The notes under the pieces are model-generated. The model was not told where the DNA came from and did no database searches. It saw only the letters and a list, made by a program, of their open reading frames with translations. A DNA stretch of 63,944 bases from Caenibacillus caldisaponilyticus (GTDB taxonomy: Bacteria > Bacillota > Bacilli > Bacillales > Sporolactobacillaceae), in NCBI RefSeq assembly GCF_002003465.1, contig NZ_BDDQ01000033.1, positions 1 through 63,944 on the forward strand, in the 5' to 3' direction. The position numbers and the translations under genes are program-made. This document shows positions 36,240-45,483 of this stretch, piece by piece (position 1 is the first letter of the stretch; the number at the start of each line of letters is the position of its first letter).

Positions 36240-36266
36240 TTAGCACTCAACAGTTCTGGATGCTAA
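36240..36266 (-). promoter_or_regulatory. CIRCE-like (HrcA) operator
   Basis: TTAGCACTC (36240-36248), nine bases, then GGATGCTAA (36258-36266). The left arm is a perfect CIRCE arm. The right arm has 7 of 9 expected bases of GAGTGCTAA. It lies immediately downstream of the predicted -10 box, the usual CIRCE position. Confidence 0.55.
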
Positions 36267-36274
36267 TAGTATAC

Positions 36275-36302
36275 ATAATATTCCCATGGAATGGCAAGTC
36301 AA
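36275..36302 (-). promoter_or_regulatory. Sigma-A promoter of the sugar-nucleotide operon
   Basis: The minus strand reads TTGACT, 16 bases, TATTAT. The -35 box overlaps GTCAAA-CGC-TTTGAC (36298-36312), a palindrome that could bind a second regulator. Confidence 0.6.
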
Positions 36303-36516
36303 ACGCTTTGACACCCGGTATTTCCCCGTACCGTCGTTGGCGCTGGGCGTCGCCGCGGTCCTGCTGATCCCTTGTCTGGCTTTAACTCTGCCGCCTAACC
36401 GTCCTTAGCGGGAACGGCTCTCAAACTGGGAATACGGCGGTCCGTGTCTGCTTGACCATTCATGTTGTCGACATAATGTGGTATATTATGCAGAATGGAG
36501 GGAGGTGAAGACGCCG

Positions 36517-37752
36517 ATGCCTACTCCGCATCCGCCCTATCGCGTCGGCATTGCCGGCGCGGGCGCTTTTGCGACATTCCTAGCCGGCGCGCTCGCCCCG
36601 TTGCCTGAATTTGAATTGGCAGCCGTCGCCGGCCGCACGGACGAAAAACGCCAAAGCGTAATAAGCGCCTATCGCCTTCACCGCTCCGAGGCCGGACGCC
36701 CGCGCGAATTTCGGGAAGCTTCCCAGCTTATCGAAGATCCGGATATCGACGTGGTGATCTTGACCACACCGCCCCGCCTTCATGCGCCGCTCGGCGAACT
36801 GGCGCTCAAGCGGGGCAAACACCTGCTTGTGGAGAAACCGGGCGCGCTGAATGCAACCGCTTTAGAAAATCTTGCCCGGCTCGCGAAGAAACAGCGGCGC
36901 GCATTCGCCGTCAACCTGGTTTTGCGGTACAACCCTCTGGTGGAAGCGGCTGAAAAGATCATCCGCCACCGCCTGTTGGGCCGGGTATACCACGCCAGTC
37001 TGCGCAACAGCGCACACCGCGTCGCATCCGGCCATTGGTTCTGGGACCGTGAACGGAGCGGGGGGCTCTTCATCGAACACGGCGTTCACTTCTTTGAAGT
37101 CGGCCGCCATTGGTTCGGCGACGCCGTAGAAGCCCAAGGCTTCGCCTTAACGGAAGCCAACGGGGAATCGTCGCGCATGTGGGCGAGCGTGCTTCACCGC
37201 GATCGGACAGGGCGGGATGATTTACAAGAAGGACAAAACACGAGGCAAGAGACAGGGGCTCCGTCTCCTCATGAGTACATCCCGGTCCACTACTACCACG
37301 GTTTCGTCATGGACTCGGACGCACCCGAGTCGACGCAATGGGATGTCTACTGCGCGCAAGGCCGAATCGTGCTCGACGGTTGGATTCCCCAACGGCTGTA
37401 TATCGAAGGTACGCTGACGGCGAGACAGGTGGACTGGATCGACGCTCTGCTCGACGCCGTGCCCACCCAACCGTCGGCAGAGGCCGTCGAAAAAGTCCGG
37501 GCTGCAGCGGCTTCAATATCGGCATCCGGCCATTCAAAACACTTGTCAGCCGGCCGCCGGCCCTATCGGCGGACATTGGAACTCACGGATCGGCAGGGTT
37601 GGTATGAGGCGATGGCGCAGGCCCGCTTTCTGGAGGTGTGCCGGATGATCCAAGACCCTGATTGGAGCGGACTGGTGACGTCCGCCGATGCCGTGGCGGA
37701 TTTGGCCTTAGCCGAGGCCTGTACGGCTTCGACGGGGCGGTGTGAAGAATAA
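36517..37752 (+). CDS. Gfo/Idh/MocA-family oxidoreductase
   Basis: A 411-residue NAD(P)-dependent sugar-type oxidoreductase. The N-terminal Rossmann fold begins YRVGIAGAGAFATFLAGAL. The conserved Lys of the family lies in KHLLVEKPGALNATALENLA (E-K-P motif, near residue 108), and the second domain holds VASGHWFWDRERSGGLFIEH with the catalytic-region His/Asp. ATG 36517 has GGAGGGAGG about 10 bases upstream. It is divergent from the sugar-nucleotide operon with a 378-base shared region, hinting at a common sugar pathway. The insertion between about residues 235 and 260 is unusually Arg/Gln-rich. Substrate unknown. Confidence 0.83.
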   Translation: MPTPHPPYRVGIAGAGAFATFLAGALAPLPEFELAAVAGRTDEKRQSVISAYRLHRSEAGRPREFREASQLIEDPDIDVVILTTPPRLHAPLGELALKRGKHLLVEKPGALNATALENLARLAKKQRRAFAVNLVLRYNPLVEAAEKIIRHRLLGRVYHASLRNSAHRVASGHWFWDRERSGGLFIEHGVHFFEVGRHWFGDAVEAQGFALTEANGESSRMWASVLHRDRTGRDDLQEGQNTRQETGAPSPHEYIPVHYYHGFVMDSDAPESTQWDVYCAQGRIVLDGWIPQRLYIEGTLTARQVDWIDALLDAVPTQPSAEAVEKVRAAAASISASGHSKHLSAGRRPYRRTLELTDRQGWYEAMAQARFLEVCRMIQDPDWSGLVTSADAVADLALAEACTASTGRCEE

Positions 37753-38182
37753 AAGCCGCGCGGCGCGGGAGACTGTTTGCGAACAGACGGGACGGCTTGT
37801 GCGGAGAAGCCTGATCGAATCGTGCCGCACGAGCCGTTTTGAGCAAAATCACGTAAAAAAACCGCCAACCGATTAGGGGTTGGCGGTTTTCGCGTTTGAA
37901 ACCGAGGAGCGAACAAAAACAGTCTGTACGTTAAGAAAAAGAAAAAATCCTTTCCCGCATGCGACGCTTCCATGTCGATGATAGGAACGACATGCCGGCC
38001 GTCACGGCGGCTTGGGTGTCCACGAGGCGCTGCCAAACGAGGCTGTTTTAAAAGCGGAAATTATCGCCGACGCTTTCATTCCGTCTCAAGAAATCTTTTC
38101 AAGACGATGCGTTATAAAGCGGCCAAAGCTCTTAAAACATGACGGCGTTGCAGTTGATACTTCGAAAGAACGGAAACGGTTT
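37753..38182. other. Gene-free interval between oxidoreductase and response regulator
   Basis: A strong hairpin terminator (37856-37890) is the only clear element. The remaining sequence has no reading frame with a ribosome binding site and no recognisable RNA. Confidence 0.6.
37856..37890. terminator. Bidirectional terminator after the oxidoreductase
   Basis: ACCGCCAACC and GGTTGGCGGT pair around a seven-base loop, with AAAAAA on the left and TTTT on the right. Confidence 0.88.
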
Positions 38183-38797
38183 TTAGGGCAGCCATCCGTT
38201 GTTTTTGGCAATCGCGATCGCTTCCACACGGTTTTTCGCACCCAGCTTCTGCAGGATTTCGGACATGTAGTTGCGCACCGTCCCGTTGGAAAGGTACAAC
38301 GCGCCGGCGATTTCGGCGGACGTCTTCCCGGCCGCGGCCAACTGCAAAATTTGCAGCTCCCTTTCCGTCAACGGCGGCTCTGCTTTGATCCACTCAAAGG
38401 ATAAATCCGGGCTGAACACGCGCCGGCCGTTATGAATGAGGCGGATCGCTTCGGCCAGTTCATCGCTCGGCGTATCCTTGAGCAAATAACCGTGGACGCC
38501 CGACTCTAAAGCGGCGCGGAAATAACCGGGGCGGGCGAACGTCGTCACGATGATGACCTTCGTCTCCGCGCCGATTTCTTTTAATCGGCGGGCCACTTCC
38601 AGCCCGCTCATGCCCGGCATTTCGATGTCCATCAGGCAAACGTCCGGCTTCTTGTCCTCTATCAACGCCAACGCTTCGGCGCCGTCCGACGCTTCGCCGA
38701 CCACTTCCAAATCGTCTTCCAAATTGAGGAGCGTGGCGATCGCGCTGCGCAGCATACCTTGATCTTCCGCGATGACGATGCGAATTCTCTCCCTCAC
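38183..38797 (-). CDS. NarL/DesR-type response regulator
   Basis: A 204-residue two-component regulator. The receiver domain has the acidic pocket in VIAEDQ, the phospho-acceptor Asp in DVCLMDIEMPGMSG (about residue 54), and the Thr/Lys switch residues in VTTFARPG and YLLKDTPSDEL. The LuxR-type DNA-binding domain has LTERELQILQLAAAGKTSAE and LSNGTVRNYMSEILQKLGA. GTG 38797 overlaps the kinase stop as GTGA. Its partner is the upstream kinase, and both sit in one operon with an ABC transporter, as in B. subtilis yvfRSTU or lnr-type drug-sensing loci. It likely activates this operon in response to a membrane-active signal. Confidence 0.92.
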   Translation of the reverse strand: MRERIRIVIAEDQGMLRSAIATLLNLEDDLEVVGEASDGAEALALIEDKKPDVCLMDIEMPGMSGLEVARRLKEIGAETKVIIVTTFARPGYFRAALESGVHGYLLKDTPSDELAEAIRLIHNGRRVFSPDLSFEWIKAEPPLTERELQILQLAAAGKTSAEIAGALYLSNGTVRNYMSEILQKLGAKNRVEAIAIAKNNGWLP

Positions 38798-39903
38798 TCT
38801 GAACGCCTCCCCGCTTGCGCCGCTGTCACGGGTACCGTAATAACGGCGCGCGTGCCGCGGGATGTCGGTTCATAGACGAGCGCGCCATCCACCATGGCGA
38901 GCCGTTCCCGCATCCCGATGATGCCGCTGCCGCCGCTCGATGTTTCTGAAAATCCGATTCCGTCATCCTCGACAATGAGAAAAATGGTTTCAGGCTCGTG
39001 ACGGATCGTGATGGAACAAGTCTTCGCGCGGCTGTGTTTCACGATGTTATGGACGAGCTCGCGCAAAATATAGCTTAATATGCTTTCTTTTAAAGGGGAC
39101 CACCGGGGCAGGCCCGTCCGCTCATAGCGGCAGACAATGCCCGCCACATCTAAAATCTCCCGCGCCGAGCGGATTTCGTCGTCCCACGACGTCGTTTTCA
39201 TCGAGCTGACAATGTGGCGGACATCTTTTAGCGCCGCGCGCGCCGTTTGATGAACGTCGGCGATTTCCCGCTTTGCCCGTTCCGGATCGCGATCGATCAG
39301 TTTACCGGCCAGTTCGCTTTTTAACGCCATCATGGACAGCAACTGGCCGAGCGTGTCATGCAAATCGCGGGCGATGCGCTGGCGTTCTTCCTGTTTGACC
39401 AGCGCTTGAATCTTTTTGTTCGCCGCCTCCAGTTCATTCGCCACTCTTATGTATTGAGATAGCGAACGCACAACCACGGGCATCAAAAGCAACATCAGAA
39501 TGGTCGGAACGCTGCTCAAGAAAAAATTCACATCGTGCGGAATGCGGCCGAAGCTGTAAAGAACGGCGACCGCGAAAAACACCGTCGCATAAACATAGTA
39601 ACTGGTCCTCGGACGCGGGTCGTTTCCTGAGAGCGATACCGGATAGATGAACAAGGAAAAATATTCGGCTCCATATAGCCAAGTGAACGCCGCGATGATG
39701 ACGCATTGAAGGAAGAGATAGCGAAAGCGAATCGCCCAATCCTGGTAGCTCTTTCGGTAGAAATAGACAAAAAGAATCAAGGCGGCGTAACCATATACCG
39801 CTTCGGAAAACGGCCGGCCGATCAAATCGCACACCGGAAAAAACAAATAGACGAGCCAGATGAGCGGGTTTAATTCCGCGCGAAGCCGCTGCCACACGCT
39901 CAT
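38794..39903 (-). CDS. DesK-type sensor histidine kinase
   Basis: A 369-residue kinase. Five or six membrane helices span about residues 12-155, forming an intramembrane sensor without extracellular domain. The HisKA_3 dimerisation motif RQRIARDLHDTLGQLLSMMA holds the phospho-acceptor His. The ATPase domain shows LRELVHNIVKHSRAK (N-box) and EDDGIGFSE (G-box). ATG 39903 overlaps the permease stop as ATGA, so transporter and sensor are translationally coupled. This arrangement suggests that the sensor monitors the transporter's cargo or membrane state. Confidence 0.92.
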   Translation of the reverse strand: MSVWQRLRAELNPLIWLVYLFFPVCDLIGRPFSEAVYGYAALILFVYFYRKSYQDWAIRFRYLFLQCVIIAAFTWLYGAEYFSLFIYPVSLSGNDPRPRTSYYVYATVFFAVAVLYSFGRIPHDVNFFLSSVPTILMLLLMPVVVRSLSQYIRVANELEAANKKIQALVKQEERQRIARDLHDTLGQLLSMMALKSELAGKLIDRDPERAKREIADVHQTARAALKDVRHIVSSMKTTSWDDEIRSAREILDVAGIVCRYERTGLPRWSPLKESILSYILRELVHNIVKHSRAKTCSITIRHEPETIFLIVEDDGIGFSETSSGGSGIIGMRERLAMVDGALVYEPTSRGTRAVITVPVTAAQAGRRSE

Positions 39904-40643
39904 CCCTCTTTCTTTCTTGCAAGGCTATAAATCGATAATACGACAAAAATGAGAAAATAGACAACAAGGAGTCCGATATCCATGGCGGACGGCGCTTCAC
40001 CGGACAGCAGCCGCCAGGCTCCGTCCCCGTAGCGAAAGGAGGGGAGCCATACGCCGATCGCCTGCAAGGCTTTGGGTAAATAGGGGAGCGGCGTCCATAA
40101 CCCGCCCGCCAAGGCGAGCCCGAGATACAAAACGTTGGTTAAAGCGTTCGACAATTGTGCGTTGGCCGCCGTTCCGATAAAAAGGCCGAGCGCCATAAAG
40201 GTCAAACCGCCTGACCAAAGCCATACAAAGCAACCGATCCATGCCTCGACCGGCAGGCGGACGCCGTTGACGACTGCGCCGGCGAGAAAAATGAACAAAA
40301 GGATAAAGGCGTTAAGCACCATTTGCGCGAATATCTTGGACAGCAGGTGCCCGCCTCTCGGCAGCGGCGTGACCCATAACCGGCGTGCCCATCCGCTTTC
40401 CTTTTCCTGGGCGAAACGAAGGCTCAACCCGCTGAGCGACTGGGCCAGGATGCTGAATGAGGCCATCGACATGAGAAAAAACGCCGCCCAACGGACGCCG
40501 CCGTACCGATTCGGAACCGCCACGACATCCGTATAGATAAAATAAAACAACAACGGCCAAAACAAGGACGGCCATATAAAATATTGATTTCGAAACGTTT
40601 TCAACAGTTCGATGCGGCATAAATACAGCGTCGCGCGCACCAT
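39900..40643 (-). CDS. ABC-2 type transporter permease
   Basis: A 247-residue membrane protein with six predicted helices, the typical ABC-2 exporter size. An amphipathic N-terminus (LYLCRIELLKTFRNQYFI) leads into helix 1. The conserved RFAQEKESGWARRLWVTPL motif sits after helix 2, as in ABC-2 permeases. ATG 40643 has AAAGGAGGGG 4-8 bases upstream; an extended reading to 40736 lacks support. It partners with the ATPase encoded upstream, but 212 bases separate them, which is unusually long for this operon type. Confidence 0.88.
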   Translation of the reverse strand: MVRATLYLCRIELLKTFRNQYFIWPSLFWPLLFYFIYTDVVAVPNRYGGVRWAAFFLMSMASFSILAQSLSGLSLRFAQEKESGWARRLWVTPLPRGGHLLSKIFAQMVLNAFILLFIFLAGAVVNGVRLPVEAWIGCFVWLWSGGLTFMALGLFIGTAANAQLSNALTNVLYLGLALAGGLWTPLPYLPKALQAIGVWLPSFRYGDGAWRLLSGEAPSAMDIGLLVVYFLIFVVLSIYSLARKKEG

Positions 40644-40855
40644 TCTTCCCCTCCTTTGCTTCCCGGGTTTCTCGCAGCCAGGCTTGAGCCGCACAAATTC
40701 CTCGATGGCGGCGGTATTCCCCGTCGACCGCTTCATTCCGTCCCATGGCTCCTTCCCATCTTCGTTTACTTTGTTTCGATCCCGCGCAACGTCCGGTCAT
40801 TCCAATCCGCGGCCGGCCAAGGCGGTGGGTGTCCCGCCCGTTCCAAACGGGCCTA

Positions 40856-41500
40856 TCAGGCGCTTGGATCCCCGACGGCAACGAGCCGCCCGGCGTTCAA
40901 TACGATCAGGCGCGTCGCCCACCGCGCCGCTTCTTCAGCTGAATGGGCGGTGAAAAGGACGGTTCTTCCGCTTCGTCCTAGACCGCAAACGATTTCCCAA
41001 AAACGCGTTTTTGCGGCATCATCCATCCCGTTCGTCGGCTCATCCAAAATCAAAATGTCGGGATCGCCGGCCATCGCCAACGCAAACTCAAGCCGGCGCT
41101 TCTGACCGCCGGAAAGCCGACGGGCGTATTGATCGGCGACATTGCTCAAACCGGCCATTTCAATGAGCGCATCCGCCGTTAACGGCTTTCGGTAAAAGGC
41201 GCGCCATAGGTCGATCATCTCCCGGACTTTGATGTAATCAATGAACGGCGCTTCCTGAAAAACCGCGCCGATTTTGGCTCGCGCTTCCGGATGACCGGGC
41301 GGGCGGCCGGCGACCGTCACGTTTCCCCGCGTCGGCCGCCTGATGCCGAGCAAGATCGAGAGGAGCGTCGTTTTGCCCGCGCCGTTCGGTCCAACGAGCG
41401 CCGTCACGCCGCCTTTTTCGATTTCAAAGCTGAGATCGTCGAGAATCGTCTTTCCCTTTTCGATCTTTGTCACTTTCTCTAATTTCACGACCGGACACAT
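40856..41500 (-). CDS. ABC transporter ATPase, short C-terminus
   Basis: A 214-residue ABC ATPase with Walker A GPNGAGKTT, Q-loop AVFQEAPFID, signature RLSGGQKRRLEFALAMAGDP, Walker B ILILDEPTNGMD and H-loop LFTAHS, so the nucleotide-binding domain is complete. It stops right after the last strand (VAVGDPSA), where exporters of the YvfR type usually continue 60-90 residues into a C-terminal regulatory domain. The missing tail and the 212-base gap that follows suggest a truncated or decayed 3' end. ATG 41500 has AAAGGAGGGGG 6 bases upstream. First gene of a four-gene exporter/two-component operon. Confidence 0.88.
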   Translation of the reverse strand: MCPVVKLEKVTKIEKGKTILDDLSFEIEKGGVTALVGPNGAGKTTLLSILLGIRRPTRGNVTVAGRPPGHPEARAKIGAVFQEAPFIDYIKVREMIDLWRAFYRKPLTADALIEMAGLSNVADQYARRLSGGQKRRLEFALAMAGDPDILILDEPTNGMDDAAKTRFWEIVCGLGRSGRTVLFTAHSAEEAARWATRLIVLNAGRLVAVGDPSA

Positions 41501-41730
41501 CGGTCCCCCTCCTTTATCGCCAGCATAAAAAAATAGGCCCCACGGCGGCCAGTGGGGGTTGTCATCCGTTCATCATGACAAAAGTCACCTCATGGGCGAT
41601 CTTTGACGCCTTCATCCAGGGGCCTCATCAGGCGCAGCCATTAGCCTTATAAGGAACCCCGAAACCTGCCTCGGCCCCGGCGCCCTTTCACGGAGCGCCG
41701 GACGATGGGCGCTCTTTTCCCGGCAACGCC

Positions 41731-41759
41731 TTGACTTTTCGCCAAACTTGGCTTAAGAT
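41731..41759 (+). promoter_or_regulatory. Sigma-A promoter of the T-box/trpS unit
   Basis: TTGACT and TAAGAT separated by 17 bases. It would start transcription near 41766. Upstream, 41501-41730 holds no recognisable gene. Confidence 0.65.
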
Positions 41760-41765
41760 TACTGA

Positions 41766-42040
41766 GCAAAAGAAGTGCATCGTTGTAGGATGGCGCACAA
41801 TCGAACATAAGGCATCAGCGATGACGAAGAAGAGTAAGCGAAATCCGGATATGATAGAGAGCCGGCGGCGGGTGGAAAGCCGGTATATCCGTTTCGCCGA
41901 ATGGGCTTCCGAGCTCCGACCCGAACGTTCAGTAGGCGTCGGCGGTTCAAACCGTTATGACAACGAGCGCGTTCGCGATGAACGAATGAAGGTGGCACCA
42001 CGGGTTCCCCCGTCCTTTTTTCAGGGCGGGGGTTCCATTA
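41766..42040 (+). promoter_or_regulatory. T-box riboswitch, tryptophan-specific
   Basis: The leader shows an AGTA-type loop in the first stem (around 41835) and a specifier strand with TGG at 41902-41904, opposite the AGCGAAATCC/ATATCCGTTTCGC pairing. The conserved T-box AAGGTGGCACCACGGG lies at about 41989-42004. The 9-bp terminator stem CCCCCGTCC/GGGCGGGGG is followed by TTCCATTATTT. Uncharged tRNA-Trp would stabilise the antiterminator and turn on trpS. Confidence 0.9.
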
Positions 42041-42253
42041 TTTAACGGGGCAAACAATTGGAACCCCCACGCGTTGCCGAATACCCGCTTCCTGCAAAGG
42101 AATGCGCTCGACTCTTCCGGGAGGTTCCGATCGTCGAAAGCATTCCGTGCCGTAAACCGGTTAACCTGTAAATGGCTACCCGCTTTTTCCTTGTTGATCC
42201 CGCATAAACCGTGGGGCCGTTCAAAATAGAGGTTTCGAGGAGGTTGATTGCAA

Positions 42254-43255
42254 ATGGAAGGAAAAATTGTATTAACGGGAATTAAGCCGACGGGCGATTT
42301 GCACATCGGCAACTATGTCGGCGCAATCCGTCCGGCCATCGAGCTGACCCAAGAGCCCGGCGTCAAGCCCGTCTATTTCATCGCGGATTACCACGCGTTA
42401 ACGACGATGCGCGATCCGAAAGAACTCCACGACCGCACTTATGAGATCGCGGCCGCTTGGATCGCTTTCGGGCTCGATCCCGATAAAGTCCTGTTTTATC
42501 GGCAATCCGACATCCCTGAAATTTTCGAGCTGACGTGGATTTTGTCGTGCCTGGCGAGCAAAGGGCTGTTGAACCGCGCCCACGCCTACAAAGCGAAGGT
42601 CGAGGAAAACTTGGAAGCGGGGCGTGATCCCGATACCGGAGTGAACATGGGATTGTTCAACTATCCCGTGCTGATGGCGGCCGATATCCTCTTGTTTAAA
42701 ACCGACCTCGTCCCCGTTGGAAAAGACCAAATTCAGCACGTGGAAATCGCCCGGGACATCGCGGAAAACTTCAACCGCACCTACGGCGAGACCTTCCGCT
42801 TGCCGGAGGCGCTCATCGATGAAGCGACCGCCGTCATCCCCGGTCTGGACGGCCGCAAGATGAGCAAAAGTTACGGCAACGTCATTCCGCTTTTCAGCGA
42901 TGAAAAGACGTTGAAAAAATTGATCTTCCGCATTAAAACCGATTCCAAGCCGCCGGAAGAACCGAAAGATCCGGAAGAATCGACGTTGTTTCATATTTAC
43001 AGGGGTTTTGCGGAAAAAGAAGAAGTCGAAGCGCTCGCTCGCCGTTATCGGGAAGGCATCGGCTACGGCGAAGTGAAAAACATGTTGTTCGAACTCTTAA
43101 ACCGCAAATTGGCGGAACCCCGCCGCATCTATCGCGAATTGATCGACGACAAAGCGAAGCTCGACAAGTGGTTGGCGGAAGGCGCGGAAAAAGCGCGTGA
43201 AATCGCCCGTCCGTTCATGAACGACATCCGCAAAAAAATCGGCCGCCTTTTATAA
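42254..43255 (+). CDS. trpS: Tryptophanyl-tRNA synthetase
   Basis: A 333-residue class I synthetase. The HIGH signature appears in TGIKPTGDLHIGNYVGAIRP, the MGLFNYPVLMAADILLF core follows, the nucleotide loop is VPVGKDQIQHVEIARDI, and the KMSKS loop is LDGRKMSKSYGNVI. The middle segment (CLASKGLLNRAHAYKAKVEE) differs from the classical B. subtilis TrpS, which has an ELERMTQFKDKS stretch there, so this is a divergent clade. It could be the only TrpRS or an auxiliary one. ATG 42254 has GAGGAGG 10 bases upstream. Controlled by a tRNA-Trp T-box, confirming the amino acid. Confidence 0.93.
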   Translation: MEGKIVLTGIKPTGDLHIGNYVGAIRPAIELTQEPGVKPVYFIADYHALTTMRDPKELHDRTYEIAAAWIAFGLDPDKVLFYRQSDIPEIFELTWILSCLASKGLLNRAHAYKAKVEENLEAGRDPDTGVNMGLFNYPVLMAADILLFKTDLVPVGKDQIQHVEIARDIAENFNRTYGETFRLPEALIDEATAVIPGLDGRKMSKSYGNVIPLFSDEKTLKKLIFRIKTDSKPPEEPKDPEESTLFHIYRGFAEKEEVEALARRYREGIGYGEVKNMLFELLNRKLAEPRRIYRELIDDKAKLDKWLAEGAEKAREIARPFMNDIRKKIGRLL

Positions 43256-43400
43256 AAAACGGCCTGCCGTGGTACCGGCCCGTTGCAAACCGTTCGGGTC
43301 TCCGCGGGAATAAATGAACCGCTGATGGGGGCGGCGATGAAAGCCTTTCTTTTGGATGGCGCTGGCGGCGGGGCCGTGAGGCGGCTCCGCGGCCGGCGGC

Positions 43401-43502
43401 GACAAACATGTACATTTGCACGGAAGCAAACCCGCCAAGCGCTTGCCGTACATCAGCCGGTACCGGGACAAACATGTACTTCTTCACGGAGGCAGACCCG
43501 CC
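43401..43502. repeat. Pair of 36-bp imperfect direct repeats
   Basis: Copies at 43401-43436 and 43467-43502 share 31 of 36 bases, beginning GACAAACATGTAC and ending ACCCGCC, 66 bases start to start. The second copy has gained symmetry and forms the trpS terminator stem. Confidence 0.75.
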
Positions 43503-43511
43503 TCCTATTTT
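43484..43511 (+). terminator. Rho-independent terminator of trpS
   Basis: GGAGGC, six bases, GCCTCC, then TATTTTTTAT. It overlaps the 3' end of the convergent flavin reductase gene. Confidence 0.72.
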
Positions 43512-43984
43512 TTATCTTCCATGTCCTGCAACGCATGATAGCGGCCTTGATAAAAGATTAGCGGCCGCCCGGGGCGAGCCCATAAATGCTCGACCTCGCC
43601 GAGGAACAAAACGTGGTCCCCCGCTTGACGGGCATCATGAACTTTGCAAGCGATGTATGCCAAAGCGTTTTTGATGACGGGCCACCCCATGAACCAATCG
43701 AAGTCGACCGTCTCTTTACTTTGTCGTTGTCCGGCAAAATGCTGGGACAGCGCTTTTTGCTCGCTGGAAAGAATGCTGACAGCAAAGTTGTTGGCCGCCC
43801 GCACTTTAGCGAGCATGCTCGCTTTTTCGTCAATGGAGATGAGAATCAGCGGCGGTTTCAATGAGACCGACATCACGGCATTGGCGGTCATGCCGTGGAC
43901 TTGATCCTTCCACACCGTTGTAATCACCGCGACGCCGGTCACCCATCTTCCCAAAACGTCACGAAACGATTTGTCATCGACCAC
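43505..43984 (-). CDS. Flavin reductase-like (FMN-binding) protein
   Basis: A 159-residue split-barrel protein of the flavin reductase/HpaC family, which hands reduced flavin to partner monooxygenases. Family marks are FRDVLGRWVTGVAVITTVW, HGMTANAVMSVSLKPPLILI and NNFAVSILSSEQKALS, and a late DHVLFLGEVEHLW with the conserved His/Leu pattern. GTG 43984 is chosen because GAGGAGG lies 6-7 bases upstream. No monooxygenase is adjacent, so the partner is unknown. Convergent with trpS. Confidence 0.87.
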   Translation of the reverse strand: MVDDKSFRDVLGRWVTGVAVITTVWKDQVHGMTANAVMSVSLKPPLILISIDEKASMLAKVRAANNFAVSILSSEQKALSQHFAGQRQSKETVDFDWFMGWPVIKNALAYIACKVHDARQAGDHVLFLGEVEHLWARPGRPLIFYQGRYHALQDMEDKK

Positions 43985-43999
43985 TTGGTCCCTCCTCAC

Positions 44000-44445
44000 A
44001 TCACATTGCCCGATTTACGGTGATCGCCGATCGACGGATGCCGTTCGGAACACACGGATCGGACCGCCGTTTTCCATCCCGGAAGCGTTCATTCGGTGAA
44101 TGGCGGGCGCCAAGCCCATGTCATCTGCGTCAAGGCGGCAAGCCCTTCCGGTTTCGTTCTCTACAATATATTCGTCACCCCATCCCCATGCATCCCATAA
44201 TTAGACATGAAAGCGGGCGTTGCCCATCAAGAGGCCCTCTCTTTGCAATTGAGAAGGGAGTTTTTCCGCCGACGTTCCGCGCCCCGTGCCTTTTCTTCAG
44301 CCCCGTGACGGATGAATCGCAAATAAAAAAGAACCCTTCGACACCTTGCCGCCAAAGGGGTTGGGTACCATTCGAGTGGACCTTTGACGACAAGGCGTTG
44401 GAAGGATTCCTTCAGAAAAAACGGATTTCACTTTTTTGCGGACGT
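44000..44445. other. Gene-poor interval upstream of flavin reductase and downstream of ldh
   Basis: Only the ldh terminator-like hairpin (44323-44363) is recognisable. No reading frame with a ribosome binding site is seen on either strand. Confidence 0.55.
44323..44363 (-). terminator. Probable terminator of ldh
   Basis: On the minus strand AACCCCTT and GAAGGGTT pair with one bulged C, followed by CTTTTTTATT. It is about 85 bases past the ldh stop. Confidence 0.6.
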
Positions 44446-45438
<993 letters not shown>

Positions 45439-45467
45439 TTATTCTAATCCACCCTCAGGCGCGCCAA

Positions 45468-45483
45468 TGTGACATTTGCCACA
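45468..45483 (-). promoter_or_regulatory. Rex-type operator upstream of ldh
   Basis: TGTGGCAAATGTCACA on the minus strand keeps the TGTG-N8-CACA frame of the Rex operator. It lies about 20 bases upstream of a TAGAAT -10 box, overlapping the -35 region. It predicts repression at low NADH/NAD ratio. Confidence 0.6.

Noticed and set aside
36298-36312. cre site in the sugar operon promoter
   Set aside because: GTCAAACGCTTTGAC lacks the TG at the consensus position; reported only as a palindrome of unknown use.
40856-40862. The stop of the ABC ATPase as a selenocysteine codon
   Set aside because: TGA is followed at once by TAG, the frame has no conserved extension and no hairpin follows.
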